45,499 bases of DNA, from positions 1-45,499 of the forward strand of contig JANQRQ010000018.1 of the NCBI GenBank assembly GCA_028284485.1. The letters are read 5' to 3'. The notes under the pieces were generated by a model. The model was not told the DNA's origin. It made no database searches and was given only the letters and a program-made list of their open reading frames with translations. This document shows, one piece after another, positions 26,628-36,108 of this stretch. This DNA is from Planctomycetaceae bacterium. Its GTDB lineage: Bacteria > Planctomycetota > Planctomycetia > Planctomycetales > Planctomycetaceae. The first letter of the stretch is position 1, and every line of letters begins with the position of its first letter. The position numbers were made by a program, and so were the translations under genes.

Positions 26628-29540
26628 ATGCTAATCCGTTTTTCCATAGTTGAAGTTTTCCTGATTGGCGCGCTTTCCGCGGCTCCAACAGTGACTGCCG
26701 CCGAGCAGCCGGTCGACTTCCAGAAACAGATCGCACCGATTTTCGAGCAGCACTGCGTGCGCTGTCATTCGCCGGGAAACAACAAGGGAGAACTGTCTCT
26801 CGCCACATTCGACAATCTCCAGGAAAACGAATACGTCATCGCCGGCAAGGCGGACGAAAGTTATCTGCTGGAAGTCGTCACCGCTAATGACGGCGATCCG
26901 CCCGCCATGCCCAAAGAGGGCGACCCTCTGTCGGATGACGACGTCGAGCTGCTCCGTCGCTGGATTTCCGAGGGTGCTGACTGGCCGAGCGACGTCATCG
27001 TTCGCGAACGATCGCGAGCCGATTCCAGTTGGTGGTCGCTGCAGCCGTTGGCCGACGTTGAGCCCCCGGTTTCAGAGAGTATCCCTGCCGCGTGGAACAT
27101 CAATCCGATCGATTGGTTTGTCTACGCCAAATTGGCTGAACAAGGGCTGCAGCCGAATCCGCCGGCAGACCGCCGCTCGTTAATCCGTCGGGCAACCTAC
27201 GATTTGCTAGGGCTGCCCCCCTCGCCGGAAGAGGTCGACGCATTTGTCAGCGACCCGGATCCCCAGGCCTATGAACAATTGATCGAAAGGTTGCTGGATT
27301 CGCCACATTACGGAGAGCGATGGGGCCGCCATTGGCTCGACGTTGTTCGTTTTGGAGAAAGCAACGGCTTCGAAAAGAATACGGTCATCAACACGCTTTG
27401 GCCGTTCCGCGATTATGTGATTCAATCGATTAACGACGATAAGCCGTTCGATCGTTTCATTCGCGAACATCTCGCCGGCGACGTCTTCGGTGGAGATGAT
27501 CCCAATGTCGCCGTCGGCACCGCTTTTCTGGTGGCCGGTCCGTACGATGATGTCGGCAATCAGGATGCCGAACAAATTGCGCAGATTCGGGCCAACACGC
27601 TCGATGAAATGATCAACTCCACCGGGCAGGCGTTTTTGGGAATGACACTCGGCTGTGCCCGCTGCCACGACCACAAGTTCGACCCCATAACACAGCGTGA
27701 CTACTACGCGATGTACGCCACGTTCGCTGGTGTGCGGCACGGTAATACTCCCTTGGCGACACCACAGGCGCGGTCCGAACGGACAGCACTTCTCAAGCCG
27801 CTTAACAAGCGTAAAGCCGAACTGGAGAAAGCCCAAGATGATCTGAAGGAGAAGATTCTCAAACGGGCACACGATCGGCTGGATCATTACGAGGCCATTT
27901 GGCCACGGCCACCCGTCGACCGCACTGGAACGGAAGAAACATTCGAGCCGGTCGTCGCGAAGTTTGTCCGTCTGGTGTGCGAAGCGCAGGACATCAATCC
28001 GCAGGCGACCGTCTTTCGCGTCGACGAATTCGAAATCTGGTCGGCCGAATCGAAACCGCGGAATGTCGCATTGGCAACGAACGGCGGCAGAGCAACCGGT
28101 GAGGCGCGCAAGATCGAAGATTTTCCCGGGGCATACGGCCCCCAGCACGCCATCGATGGGAAAACCGGCGCGCGATTTATCTCGACCACTCCCTATTTGA
28201 CAATCGAATTGGCTGAACCGACGCCCATTAATCGTGTTCTGTTTTCCAGTGCACGGGGCGAGCAGACTCCGGAGCACTCCAAGTTTGTGTTCGTGGCCGA
28301 CTATCGGATCGAAGTTTCCGACGACGGAACATCCTGGCGCGAGGTTGCACACGGACGTGACCGCAGACCGGTTGGCAACAAGCCGGATCGGCCGCGTTCC
28401 AAAGCAGAACCGCCGACTCATCGCGACCATCGCCTGTTGCATTTGGAAACCACCGACGAGGAACGCCGACAGCAAGCTCAACTTTCCCGAGAACTCAACA
28501 CCGTGAAACGGGAAATTACCCGCGTGCCGGAACTGCCCGATGTGTGGATCGGCACACGAAATCGCGACGACGCCCAAGGGCCATTCCATGTCTTTTTGGG
28601 TGGCAGCCCACAAAAGAAAGGTGAACTGGTCGTTCCCGCCAGTCTCTCGCCTTTGAACAATGTCGCACCCAAGTATCAACTACCGGGCGACGTTGACGAG
28701 TCCGCCCGTCGAAACAAGCTGGCGAATTGGATTACGGATCCGAACAACCCACTCACACCGCGAGTACTCGCGAATCGCGTGTGGCATTACCACTTCGGTA
28801 CCGGAATTGTCGATACGCCGAACGACTTCGGCTACATGGGTGGGCGTCCGACGCATCCCGAGTTGCTCGACTTTTTGGCGCGGCAATTACAACAAAACGG
28901 CTGGCGGTTGAAAGCCATGCACCGCCTGATCATGACCTCGCAAACCTACAGGCAGTCGTCCAAGTTTCGCGATGGAGCCGCTGCGGTTGATGGCGACTCG
29001 CGATTGTTGTGGCGCTACCCACCTCGGCGACTATCAGCCGAGGAAATTCGGGACACGATTCTGAGCATTGCCGGCAAGCTCGATCAGACAATGGGTGGCC
29101 CGGGCTTTCGGCTGTATCACTTCATGCAGGATAATGTGTGCACCTACGTGCCGCTCGACAAGCACGGGCCCGAAACATATCGCCGCGCGGTGTATCACCA
29201 AAATGCGCGCGCGTCGGTTGTCGACTTAATGACCGAATTCGACCAGCCCGATTGCGCCTTTTCGACACCACATCGCGCCCAAACAACCTCGCCTCTTCAG
29301 GCGCTGACAATGCTGAATCACAGTTTTACGCTCGACATGGCACGCGATCTCGCCGAACGATTGCAACGCGAGGCGGGCAAGAATCGCCGCCGGCAAATTG
29401 CTCGTGCCTACGAACTTTGTTACTCCCGGAAACCAACGGCTGACGAAATCAGCGCCTGCCGGCAATTGATCCGCGAACACAATTTGGTCGCCTTGTGCCG
29501 GGTTTTGTTAAACACCAGTGAACTGATCTACGTCCAGTAA
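26628..29540 (+). CDS. DUF1549/DUF1553 protein with planctomycete-type cytochrome c motif (copy 1)
   Basis: The product has 970 residues from ATG 26628 (an ATG at 26595 would add 11 residues before the signal peptide). After the signal peptide there is a single c-type haem motif CVRCH (Cys43, Cys46, His47) in a PSCyt1-type domain up to about 110. A DUF1549 (PSCyt2) domain covers roughly 150-370, with GERWGRHWLDVVRFGESNG and a second cysteine motif CARCHDHKFDP. A discoidin-like (F5/8 type C) insert occupies about 440-590 (YRIEVSDDGTSWREVA). DUF1553 (PSD1) covers about 680-950 (NRVWHYHFGTGIVDTPNDFG; QTTSPLQALTMLNHSF). These proteins are exported and abundant in planctomycetes; they are thought to serve polysaccharide breakdown, but no reaction is established. 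DUF1501 follows, the usual partner. Confidence 0.94.
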   Translation: MLIRFSIVEVFLIGALSAAPTVTAAEQPVDFQKQIAPIFEQHCVRCHSPGNNKGELSLATFDNLQENEYVIAGKADESYLLEVVTANDGDPPAMPKEGDPLSDDDVELLRRWISEGADWPSDVIVRERSRADSSWWSLQPLADVEPPVSESIPAAWNINPIDWFVYAKLAEQGLQPNPPADRRSLIRRATYDLLGLPPSPEEVDAFVSDPDPQAYEQLIERLLDSPHYGERWGRHWLDVVRFGESNGFEKNTVINTLWPFRDYVIQSINDDKPFDRFIREHLAGDVFGGDDPNVAVGTAFLVAGPYDDVGNQDAEQIAQIRANTLDEMINSTGQAFLGMTLGCARCHDHKFDPITQRDYYAMYATFAGVRHGNTPLATPQARSERTALLKPLNKRKAELEKAQDDLKEKILKRAHDRLDHYEAIWPRPPVDRTGTEETFEPVVAKFVRLVCEAQDINPQATVFRVDEFEIWSAESKPRNVALATNGGRATGEARKIEDFPGAYGPQHAIDGKTGARFISTTPYLTIELAEPTPINRVLFSSARGEQTPEHSKFVFVADYRIEVSDDGTSWREVAHGRDRRPVGNKPDRPRSKAEPPTHRDHRLLHLETTDEERRQQAQLSRELNTVKREITRVPELPDVWIGTRNRDDAQGPFHVFLGGSPQKKGELVVPASLSPLNNVAPKYQLPGDVDESARRNKLANWITDPNNPLTPRVLANRVWHYHFGTGIVDTPNDFGYMGGRPTHPELLDFLARQLQQNGWRLKAMHRLIMTSQTYRQSSKFRDGAAAVDGDSRLLWRYPPRRLSAEEIRDTILSIAGKLDQTMGGPGFRLYHFMQDNVCTYVPLDKHGPETYRRAVYHQNARASVVDLMTEFDQPDCAFSTPHRAQTTSPLQALTMLNHSFTLDMARDLAERLQREAGKNRRRQIARAYELCYSRKPTADEISACRQLIREHNLVALCRVLLNTSELIYVQ

Positions 29541-29582
29541 ACTGAAGAACTGCGAATTGTTGTTAAGTAAAGAATTGCTCAA

Positions 29583-29690
29583 TTGGTAACCCGACGCGTG
29601 AGCTTCGCAACTAGGCATTTCGACATACGAAACCCGACTCGTGCGAATTGAATCTGCGCGAATTTAGCTTTGGTAACCCGACGCGTGAGC
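29583..29690 (+). repeat. Short dispersed-type repeat, two exact 21-base copies plus one degenerate copy
   Basis: Copies at 29583-29603 and 29670-29690 are identical over 21 bases (core AACCCGACGCGTGAGC). A third, partial copy AACCCGACTCGTGCG is at 29631-29645. They lie between the first DUF1553 gene and its DUF1501 partner. If translated they give the peptide NPTRERG, seen in spurious planctomycete reading frames; I take this as intergenic repeat, not coding. Confidence 0.75.
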
Positions 29691-29782
29691 GAGGGAATAG
29701 CGATTTTCATCCAACGATTGCCATAGAAGATTGCAACACGCTTTTGACATCGAACAACGCTGACGAGAGACTCGAAAACGAT

Positions 29783-31228
29783 ATGTCGAAGACCGCATTA
29801 GATCTCAGTCTGCTCAGCCGCCGAAACTTCCTCGGCAACATGTACACCGGCTTGGCCGGCGTCGGGCTGATGCACCTACTGCATAACCGGGCGCAGGCCG
29901 ATCAATCCGATTGGCAACCGGGCCGGGGAATGTCGCATTTCCCGCCTAAAGCGAAACGCGTGTTGCAAATCTTCTGTCCCGGTGCCGCTTCTCATATGGA
30001 CTTATGGGAATACAAGCCGGCGCTGGAGAAGTATCACGGCAAGCCGTTACCCGGCGAAGAAAACTTCGTGTCGTTCCAGGGGAAGAACGGCAACTTGATG
30101 AAAAGCCCCTGGGCGTTCGCACCGGCCGGCGAATGCGGCAAGCACATGAGCACCTTGATGCCGCACATGAGTCGGCATGCCGACGACATCGCCTTCTTGC
30201 ACGCGATGCACAGCAAGACGAACACCCACGGCCCCGGTTGCGTCTTTATGAATACGGGTCACCCCACCGAAGGGTTCCCCAGTGCGGGTGCATGGCTCAG
30301 CTATGCCCTCGGAAGTGAGAACGACAACCTTCCGACCTATGTTGCTATTCCCGATATTCGCGGCGAACCGCCGAACGGCAAGGCCAACTGGGCCAACGGA
30401 TTCCTGCCGGCTCGTCATCAGGCAATGATGATGAGTGACCAGCAACCGATCCGCAATCTCAGTCGACCGCCCGTCATCTCGCAGGCTGAAGAGACAGCAT
30501 CGCGGAAATTGCTCGATCAGCTCAATCGCAACTTTGCCGAGGCAAATCCTGCCAACACCGATCTGCAGGCGCGCATCGCCGCTTACACCCTCGCCGCCCG
30601 CATGCAGTTGTCGGCTCCTGAAGTATCGAACCTCTCCAGCGAGTCGCGGGCGACACACGAGTTCTATGGCACGCACGACGAAAACGACTTGAAGGCAGCC
30701 TACGCACGGAACTGCCTGCTTGCGCGACGACTGTTAGAGCGGGGAGTCCGCTGCGTCAACTTGTACTGCGCATCGCGCGCGTCCGGCGTTGATGGATTGC
30801 TCAACTGGGATGCCCACAAAACTCTCAAGCCCGATTACGAACGACATTGTCCGATTTTCGATCAGCCGACGGCGGCGCTGCTTAGCGATTTGAAGCAATC
30901 GGGGCTCCTGGACGATACGTTGGTGCTATGGACAACCGAGTTTGGTCGCATGCCAACGCACCAATCGGGTACTGCCGGCCGCGATCACAATCCGGATGGC
31001 TTTACTTGCTGGATGATGGGTGCCGGAGTCAAAGGGGGCGTCAGTTACGGTGCGACCGACGAGTTCGGGCGGCGAGCCGAAGTCCATCCCACGACGGTCT
31101 GGGACTTCTATGCGACCGTGCTGCATCTCTTAGGTTTCGATCACGAACAATTGACATGGTACCATAACGGATTAGATCGACGATTGACCGACGTTCACGG
31201 ACATGTCGTTGAGGAGATCCTGGCGTAA
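29783..31228 (+). CDS. DUF1501 protein with Tat signal (copy 1)
   Basis: The product has 481 residues from ATG 29783. A longer frame from 29648 runs through the repeat and is rejected because the Tat leader SRRNFLGNMYTGLAGVG would then be far from the N-terminus. The mature part has the DUF1501 pattern: KRVLQIFCPGAASHMDLWEYKP, LARRLLERGVRCVNLY, LVLWTTEFGRMPTHQ, GRDHNPDGFTCWMMGAG and a C-terminal NGLDRRLTDVHGHVVEEILA. The fold is related to the alkaline-phosphatase/sulfatase superfamily; its activity is unknown. Its stop and the next start overlap by one base (TAATG), so it is in one operon with the second DUF1553 gene. Confidence 0.93.
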   Translation: MSKTALDLSLLSRRNFLGNMYTGLAGVGLMHLLHNRAQADQSDWQPGRGMSHFPPKAKRVLQIFCPGAASHMDLWEYKPALEKYHGKPLPGEENFVSFQGKNGNLMKSPWAFAPAGECGKHMSTLMPHMSRHADDIAFLHAMHSKTNTHGPGCVFMNTGHPTEGFPSAGAWLSYALGSENDNLPTYVAIPDIRGEPPNGKANWANGFLPARHQAMMMSDQQPIRNLSRPPVISQAEETASRKLLDQLNRNFAEANPANTDLQARIAAYTLAARMQLSAPEVSNLSSESRATHEFYGTHDENDLKAAYARNCLLARRLLERGVRCVNLYCASRASGVDGLLNWDAHKTLKPDYERHCPIFDQPTAALLSDLKQSGLLDDTLVLWTTEFGRMPTHQSGTAGRDHNPDGFTCWMMGAGVKGGVSYGATDEFGRRAEVHPTTVWDFYATVLHLLGFDHEQLTWYHNGLDRRLTDVHGHVVEEILA

Positions 31229-34227
31229 TGTTGCTGCGGTTTTCGATAGCTCTGGGCACGATGGCGATGCTGCTTCGCGCAGCAATCTGCGCACAGGCCG
31301 ACGAGCCGGTCAATTTCGAAACAGAGATCGCGCCGATCTTCGTACAGCATTGTGTACGCTGTCATTCGCCAGAGAACAAAAAGGGGGAACTCTCTCTGGC
31401 AACGTTTAACGACCTGAAAGCCAACGAATACGTCGTCCCTGGTCAACCCGAAGAGAGCTATTTGTTGGAGGTAGTTTCGCCAGTCGACGGCGAGCCACCT
31501 GCGATGCCGAAGGAAGGCGACCCGTTGTCGGCCAACGAAGTCGCCCTGCTCCACCGTTGGATTTCTGCGGGCGCCGATTGGCCCGACGAAGTCCGGTTGG
31601 AACCGCCGGTCGTCTCCGATCTCAATTGGTGGTCGCTGAAGCCGATTGTCCTTCCGCCGATTCCCCAGGTAAACGCGTCTCATCCGATCGACGCCTTTAT
31701 CAATGCGAAGCTTGCGCAGCAGAAGCTGGTCCCGATGGAGACAGCCGATCCATTAATCCTGATTCGGCGCGTGACATTCGACCTCACCGGCCTGCCACCG
31801 ACACCCGAGGAGATCGACGCGTTTGTTGAAGAGAACAACGCAAACCCCGAAAAAGCCTGGAGCGCGCTGGTCGGTCGACTGTTGGAATCGCCCGCGTTCG
31901 GTGAAAAGTGGGCCCGGCATTGGCTCGACGTGGCCCGCTATGCCGAAACGCATGGGTACGACAAAGACAAGCTCCGCCTGAACGCCTGGCCCTATCGCGA
32001 TTACGTCATCCGCAGCTTCAACGACGACAAGCCGTATACGCGATTCGTCGAGGAACAGATTGCCGGGGATGTGCTGTTTTCCGACGAGCCGGACGGCGTT
32101 TTGGGCCTCGGATTTCTGGCCGCCGGTCCGTGGGACTTCATCGGGCATTGGGAAGTGGGCGAAGCCAAGCTGGATGGTCGCATCGCCAAACATCTCGATC
32201 GTGATGAAATGATTTCCGCCGTGTTTAACGTCTTTATGAGTACGACGATCCAATGCGCGCAGTGCCATCATCACAAGTTCGATCCGCTGCGCATGGAAGA
32301 CTATTACCGCTTGCACGCCGTCTTCGCCGCGGTCGACCGGGCCGATCGTATTTACGACGGACTTTCGCCTGAAGATCAACGTCAACGGCAGTCGCTGTTG
32401 GCGGAAATCAATGCACTTCAAGACGAGCAGGAACGACTCAACACGCGCAGTCAGCGTACGGTCGCCGCCGGCGTTTCGGGCATCGACCGCCGCATTGCTC
32501 AGTTATCATCCGAGTTCGGTACGACACCGCAGCCACAATATGGTTACCACAGCCAAATCGAGAAAACGCCAAGCGTCGCCAAATGGGTGCAGGTCGACCT
32601 GGGCGAGCCGCAACCGATCAAGCAAATCAACCTCATTCCGGCATTTGACACATTCAACGACATCGGAGCGGGATTCGGTTTCCCCGTGCGGTATCGCGTG
32701 GAGGGATCGAACGATCCGAGCTTTGCCAACGGCGATGTCCAGTTGCTGTTGGATGCCACCGACACTGACCAGAAAAACCCGTTAGCGCATTCCGTCGCAA
32801 TTGAGACCGAAGACACGGCGTCGCGATATCTTCGCGTGACGGCCACCAAGCTGGCCCAACGACGCGACGACTTCATTTTTGCACTCGGCGAATTACAGGC
32901 GATTCATGCGGAAACCGGGGAGAATGTCGCACTCAAAGCAGACGTCACTGCGCTCGACAGTATTGAATCGGGCGAGCGCTGGGGCCGCAGAAACCTGACC
33001 GATGGCATCTATTACAAGGAAGTCTCCAATCCCGAAGCGGCACAGGAGCTGGCGGAACTCAAATCGAAGCGCGCCGCCATTGTTCGCAAACTGAAACCGC
33101 CCGAAGTCGATGAGCGTCTCGCCGAAATCAAGCAAAGCCTGCAGCCACTCTCCGCCAAGTTCAAACAACTTCCCGCGGGAGAATTGGTGTATGCCGCCAC
33201 AACACACTTTCCGCGTGGCAGTCGGTTCGTCGCAACCCAAGGCAAACCGCGTCCGATCCACTTCCTACATCGCGGCGATATGAAAGCGCCCGGAGAGCGG
33301 ATGTTCCCGGGAGCACCAATCTTGTGGAACGATGCAGCGCAGGAATTCTTCGATCAACCTGATTACAACGAAGGCGAAGCCCGCGCGCAACTGGCCCGCT
33401 ATCTGACTGACCGCAATAATCCACTCCTGTGGAGATCGATTGCCAACCGCATTTGGCAGTGGACATTCGGCGCGCCTCTCGTCGGCACACCGAATGATTT
33501 CGGTCGGATGGGGATGCAGCCCACCCATCCGGAATTGCTCGATTACCTTGCTGTTCGACTGCGCGACGATCCCGATCAGTCCCTCAAATCTCTCGTTCGA
33601 CTACTCATGACCAGTCAGGCCTATCGGCGCGCAGGCACCTTTCACGAAGCCAACGCTGCAGCCGATGCCGGCAATGCCTTTTTGTGGCGATTCCAGCGGC
33701 GGCGTTTAACGGCCGAAGAATTTCGCGACTCGTTTTTGTTTGTTGCCGGCGCGCTGCAGCTCGATCAACGGGGCGGCCCCTCGTTTCAAGATTTTGTGAT
33801 TGAGAAGCCCGCCCATTCCCCGCATTACGAATACCACCTGCACGATCCGGAAGATCCGGCAGCACATCGCCGCAGCATTTATCGCTTTGTGGTCCGCTCT
33901 CAACCGCAGCCGATGTTGACCACACTCGATTGCCCCGATCCTTCGATTAGTGCCCCCTATCGCGATGAATCGACGACCGCCTTGCAAGCGCTCACCCAAT
34001 GGAACAATCGACTCGTCGAAGTCATGTCACGACGATTCGCCGAACGGCTCGAGCAGGAAGCGCCCGCCGACATCGACGGACGCATCGATTACGCCTGCCG
34101 CATCGCATTCGGGCGCACTCCGACAGAATCGGAGCGTGAAGTTATGGCTGAGCTATTGAATTCACAAGGAAGTGCCATGTTGGGCCGTGTGCTGATGAAT
34201 GCCAGTCCGTTCATCTATGTGGAGTAA
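31228..34227 (+). CDS. DUF1549/DUF1553 protein with planctomycete-type cytochrome c motif (copy 2)
   Basis: The product has 999 residues and the same architecture as copy 1: signal peptide, CVRCH haem motif (Cys42, Cys45, His46), DUF1549 with GEKWARHWLDVARYAETHG and CAQCHHHKFDP, a discoidin-like insert at about 440-580 (KWVQVDLGEPQPIKQINLIP), and DUF1553 with NRIWQWTFGAPLVGTPNDFGRMG and STTALQALTQWN. The first 100 residues are strikingly close to copy 1 (for example KKGELSLATFNDL and PPAMPKEGDPLS), while the insert differs, so the pair looks like an old tandem duplication with a diverged binding module. It starts within the preceding DUF1501 stop codon and is followed 4 bases later by a second DUF1501 gene. 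Confidence 0.94.
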   Translation: MLLRFSIALGTMAMLLRAAICAQADEPVNFETEIAPIFVQHCVRCHSPENKKGELSLATFNDLKANEYVVPGQPEESYLLEVVSPVDGEPPAMPKEGDPLSANEVALLHRWISAGADWPDEVRLEPPVVSDLNWWSLKPIVLPPIPQVNASHPIDAFINAKLAQQKLVPMETADPLILIRRVTFDLTGLPPTPEEIDAFVEENNANPEKAWSALVGRLLESPAFGEKWARHWLDVARYAETHGYDKDKLRLNAWPYRDYVIRSFNDDKPYTRFVEEQIAGDVLFSDEPDGVLGLGFLAAGPWDFIGHWEVGEAKLDGRIAKHLDRDEMISAVFNVFMSTTIQCAQCHHHKFDPLRMEDYYRLHAVFAAVDRADRIYDGLSPEDQRQRQSLLAEINALQDEQERLNTRSQRTVAAGVSGIDRRIAQLSSEFGTTPQPQYGYHSQIEKTPSVAKWVQVDLGEPQPIKQINLIPAFDTFNDIGAGFGFPVRYRVEGSNDPSFANGDVQLLLDATDTDQKNPLAHSVAIETEDTASRYLRVTATKLAQRRDDFIFALGELQAIHAETGENVALKADVTALDSIESGERWGRRNLTDGIYYKEVSNPEAAQELAELKSKRAAIVRKLKPPEVDERLAEIKQSLQPLSAKFKQLPAGELVYAATTHFPRGSRFVATQGKPRPIHFLHRGDMKAPGERMFPGAPILWNDAAQEFFDQPDYNEGEARAQLARYLTDRNNPLLWRSIANRIWQWTFGAPLVGTPNDFGRMGMQPTHPELLDYLAVRLRDDPDQSLKSLVRLLMTSQAYRRAGTFHEANAAADAGNAFLWRFQRRRLTAEEFRDSFLFVAGALQLDQRGGPSFQDFVIEKPAHSPHYEYHLHDPEDPAAHRRSIYRFVVRSQPQPMLTTLDCPDPSISAPYRDESTTALQALTQWNNRLVEVMSRRFAERLEQEAPADIDGRIDYACRIAFGRTPTESEREVMAELLNSQGSAMLGRVLMNASPFIYVE

Positions 34228-34231
34228 CGTC

Positions 34232-35686
34232 ATGTCATTCGACCGCCGCGATTTTCTCAAGCAAGGGCTGGGCAGCTTTGCTGGTTTGGCGCTCGCCGAC
34301 TTGCTGATGCGCGACGGCATCGTGCACGCTGCGCCGAAGCCGAGCACGATCCAACATCATCCGCCACGCGCCAAGCGGGTCGTGCAACTGTTCATGGCCG
34401 GTGCCGCCAGCCACATCGATATGTTCGACCATAAACCGTTGCTCGACAAAAAAGATGGCGAGCCTTGGGATCCCGGCGAAAGCGTCGAACTGTTTCAAAG
34501 CCAACCGGGTGCTTGCTTCGCGAGCCCCTGGAAGTTTCGGCCGTACGGTGAAAGCGGCAAAATGCTCAGCGAAATCGTCGCTCCTTTGGGAAAAGTCGCC
34601 GACGATATGGCGTTTATCCACAACCTGGTCGGCAAGACCGGTGTGCACAGCCAAGCCACGCTGCTGCAAACGACCGGGTTTAACTTTCCAGGATTTCCAA
34701 GTGCCGGCTCGTGGATTTCTTACGGCTTGGGAAGTGATAGCGATAATCTTCCGACGTTTGTGGTGCTGCCCGATCATCGCGGGTTTGCCTCCAACGGCGC
34801 CAAGAATTGGAGTGGCGCCTTTTTGGCAGCCGAACATCAAGGAACGGTCATTCGGCCCGGCAACGAAAAGCCGATCGCCGACCTCTTTCCTCCTCCCAGC
34901 GACTTCATTACGCCTGGCAGCGACAAAGCCGGCCTCGCGGCACTTGAGAAAATTAATCGCGCCTATGCCGCCGAAAGGCCCGACGATGACCGACTGACCG
35001 CGCGCGTCCGTTCTTACCAGTTGGCCGCTGCCATGCAATTGAGCGCGACCGATGTGCTCGATCTCTCCAGTGAGCCGCAGCATATCCAGGACTTGTATGG
35101 ATTGGCTCCCGAAGGTCCCGGCGTCGACGATACTGTCATGAACGTCAAAGCCGAAACAGAATTCTTCGGCCGCAAATGTCTCGTGGCCCGCCGACTGCTG
35201 GAGCGTGGTATCCGCTTTGTGCAGATCTGGAGCGGAAACGACAACAGCCATCCCCGGCGTAACTGGGACAGCCATGAAGATGTCCCCCGCGACCACCCTC
35301 CATTGTCGCTGGGAATGGCACATGGCACGGCAGCGCTCATTCAAGACCTCAAGCAACGCGGCATGTTGGATGACACGATCATCTTGTGGACCACCGAATT
35401 CGGACGCATGCCCTGTTCGCAAGGGAGCACCGGCCGCGATCACAACCCCTTTACCTTCACCAACTGGTTATGCGGCGGCGGAATCAAAGGGGGGACGTAC
35501 GGCGAAAGTGACGAATGGGGCTTCAAACCGCTCGACCGCAATCATCCGACCGAGGTCTACGATATTCACGCCACGATTCTGCATTTGCTAGGTATCGATC
35601 ACACGCGATTGACCGTCCGTCACAACGGCATCGATCGTCGGCTAACCGATGTCCACGGCCATGTGCTGGAAAACATGCTCGCCTGA
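34232..35686 (+). CDS. DUF1501 protein with Tat signal (copy 2)
   Basis: The product has 484 residues from ATG 34232, with GGAG 7 bases upstream (inside the end of the preceding gene). A twin-arginine leader FDRRDFLKQGLGSFAGLALA is immediately at the N-terminus. DUF1501 landmarks match copy 1: KRVVQLFMAGAASHIDMFDHKP, NLPTFVVLPDHRG, ARRLLERGIRFVQIWSG, ILWTTEFGRMPCSQ, GRDHNPFTFTNW and a C-terminal NGIDRRLTDVHGHVLENMLA. Copies 1 and 2 are clear paralogues. Alkaline-phosphatase-like fold and export are known for the family; substrate is not. Confidence 0.93.
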   Translation: MSFDRRDFLKQGLGSFAGLALADLLMRDGIVHAAPKPSTIQHHPPRAKRVVQLFMAGAASHIDMFDHKPLLDKKDGEPWDPGESVELFQSQPGACFASPWKFRPYGESGKMLSEIVAPLGKVADDMAFIHNLVGKTGVHSQATLLQTTGFNFPGFPSAGSWISYGLGSDSDNLPTFVVLPDHRGFASNGAKNWSGAFLAAEHQGTVIRPGNEKPIADLFPPPSDFITPGSDKAGLAALEKINRAYAAERPDDDRLTARVRSYQLAAAMQLSATDVLDLSSEPQHIQDLYGLAPEGPGVDDTVMNVKAETEFFGRKCLVARRLLERGIRFVQIWSGNDNSHPRRNWDSHEDVPRDHPPLSLGMAHGTAALIQDLKQRGMLDDTIILWTTEFGRMPCSQGSTGRDHNPFTFTNWLCGGGIKGGTYGESDEWGFKPLDRNHPTEVYDIHATILHLLGIDHTRLTVRHNGIDRRLTDVHGHVLENMLA

Positions 35687-36108
35687 TTGCAGTTCGAGTA
35701 CGCAATCATCAGTGGCACAGACATTCCGGTTGGAATTTCTCCATTCAATCGGTGGCACAGACATTCTTGTCTGTGTCTTCACATTCACGAAAACGATTTA
35801 TCGTTTCGCCGTCCTTTCACTGCTTCACCCTCTGCATGGCACCCACGCGCCCGAAATTTGTTGCCACGTCGTCCGTAGCGCGGTAACGTCAGACTTCAAG
35901 CGTCGCGCGCTGTGCGACATTCGCCTCACTTGGTCTGACGACTTTTCCATAGTGGTCACACTCAAAAATGACCTACAGCGTGTTACGCTGACTTGTGGCC
36001 GCGACGATCGCATTCTGTACTATGATTGCTGGCTCCGACGAGCCAGAAACGCCGACGAGCAAAAAAGTAACCTGCTATAGTCTTCTGAACGTCGAAATGG
36101 AGCAATCG
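35687..36108. other. Intergenic region with repeats and a nested inverted repeat
   Basis: No convincing gene is present. It holds a partial and a full copy of the double-hairpin repeat (35712-35808) and, at 35887-35940, an 8-bp inverted repeat CGTCAGAC/GTCTGACG enclosing a second stem GTCGC/GCGAC (35902-35906 with 35914-35918). The GGAG ribosome site of the next gene is at 36099-36102. Confidence 0.45.
35712..35808 (+). repeat. REP-like double-hairpin repeat: truncated copy then full copy
   Basis: GTGGCACAGACATTC occurs at 35712 and again at 35752. The second copy forms hairpin 1, CACAGAC-ATTCTT-GTCTGTG (7-bp stem), then hairpin 2, AAACGA-TTTA-TCGTTT (35791-35806). The first copy lacks the GTCTGTG arm. 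A third copy in the window at 40039 keeps both stems with changed loops. Confidence 0.75.

Noticed and set aside
27207..28679. Long minus-strand frame (490 codons) inside the first DUF1553 gene
   Set aside because: It is fully antisense to a strongly recognisable gene, has no ribosome site and its translation has no protein-like pattern.
29648..29782. Longer start for the first DUF1501 gene
   Set aside because: It would translate the 21-base repeat and bury the Tat signal 45 residues in; ATG 29783 is preferred.
34235..35443. Long minus-strand frame (402 codons) inside the second DUF1501 gene
   Set aside because: Antisense shadow of a clear family member; the plus-strand protein has all landmarks.
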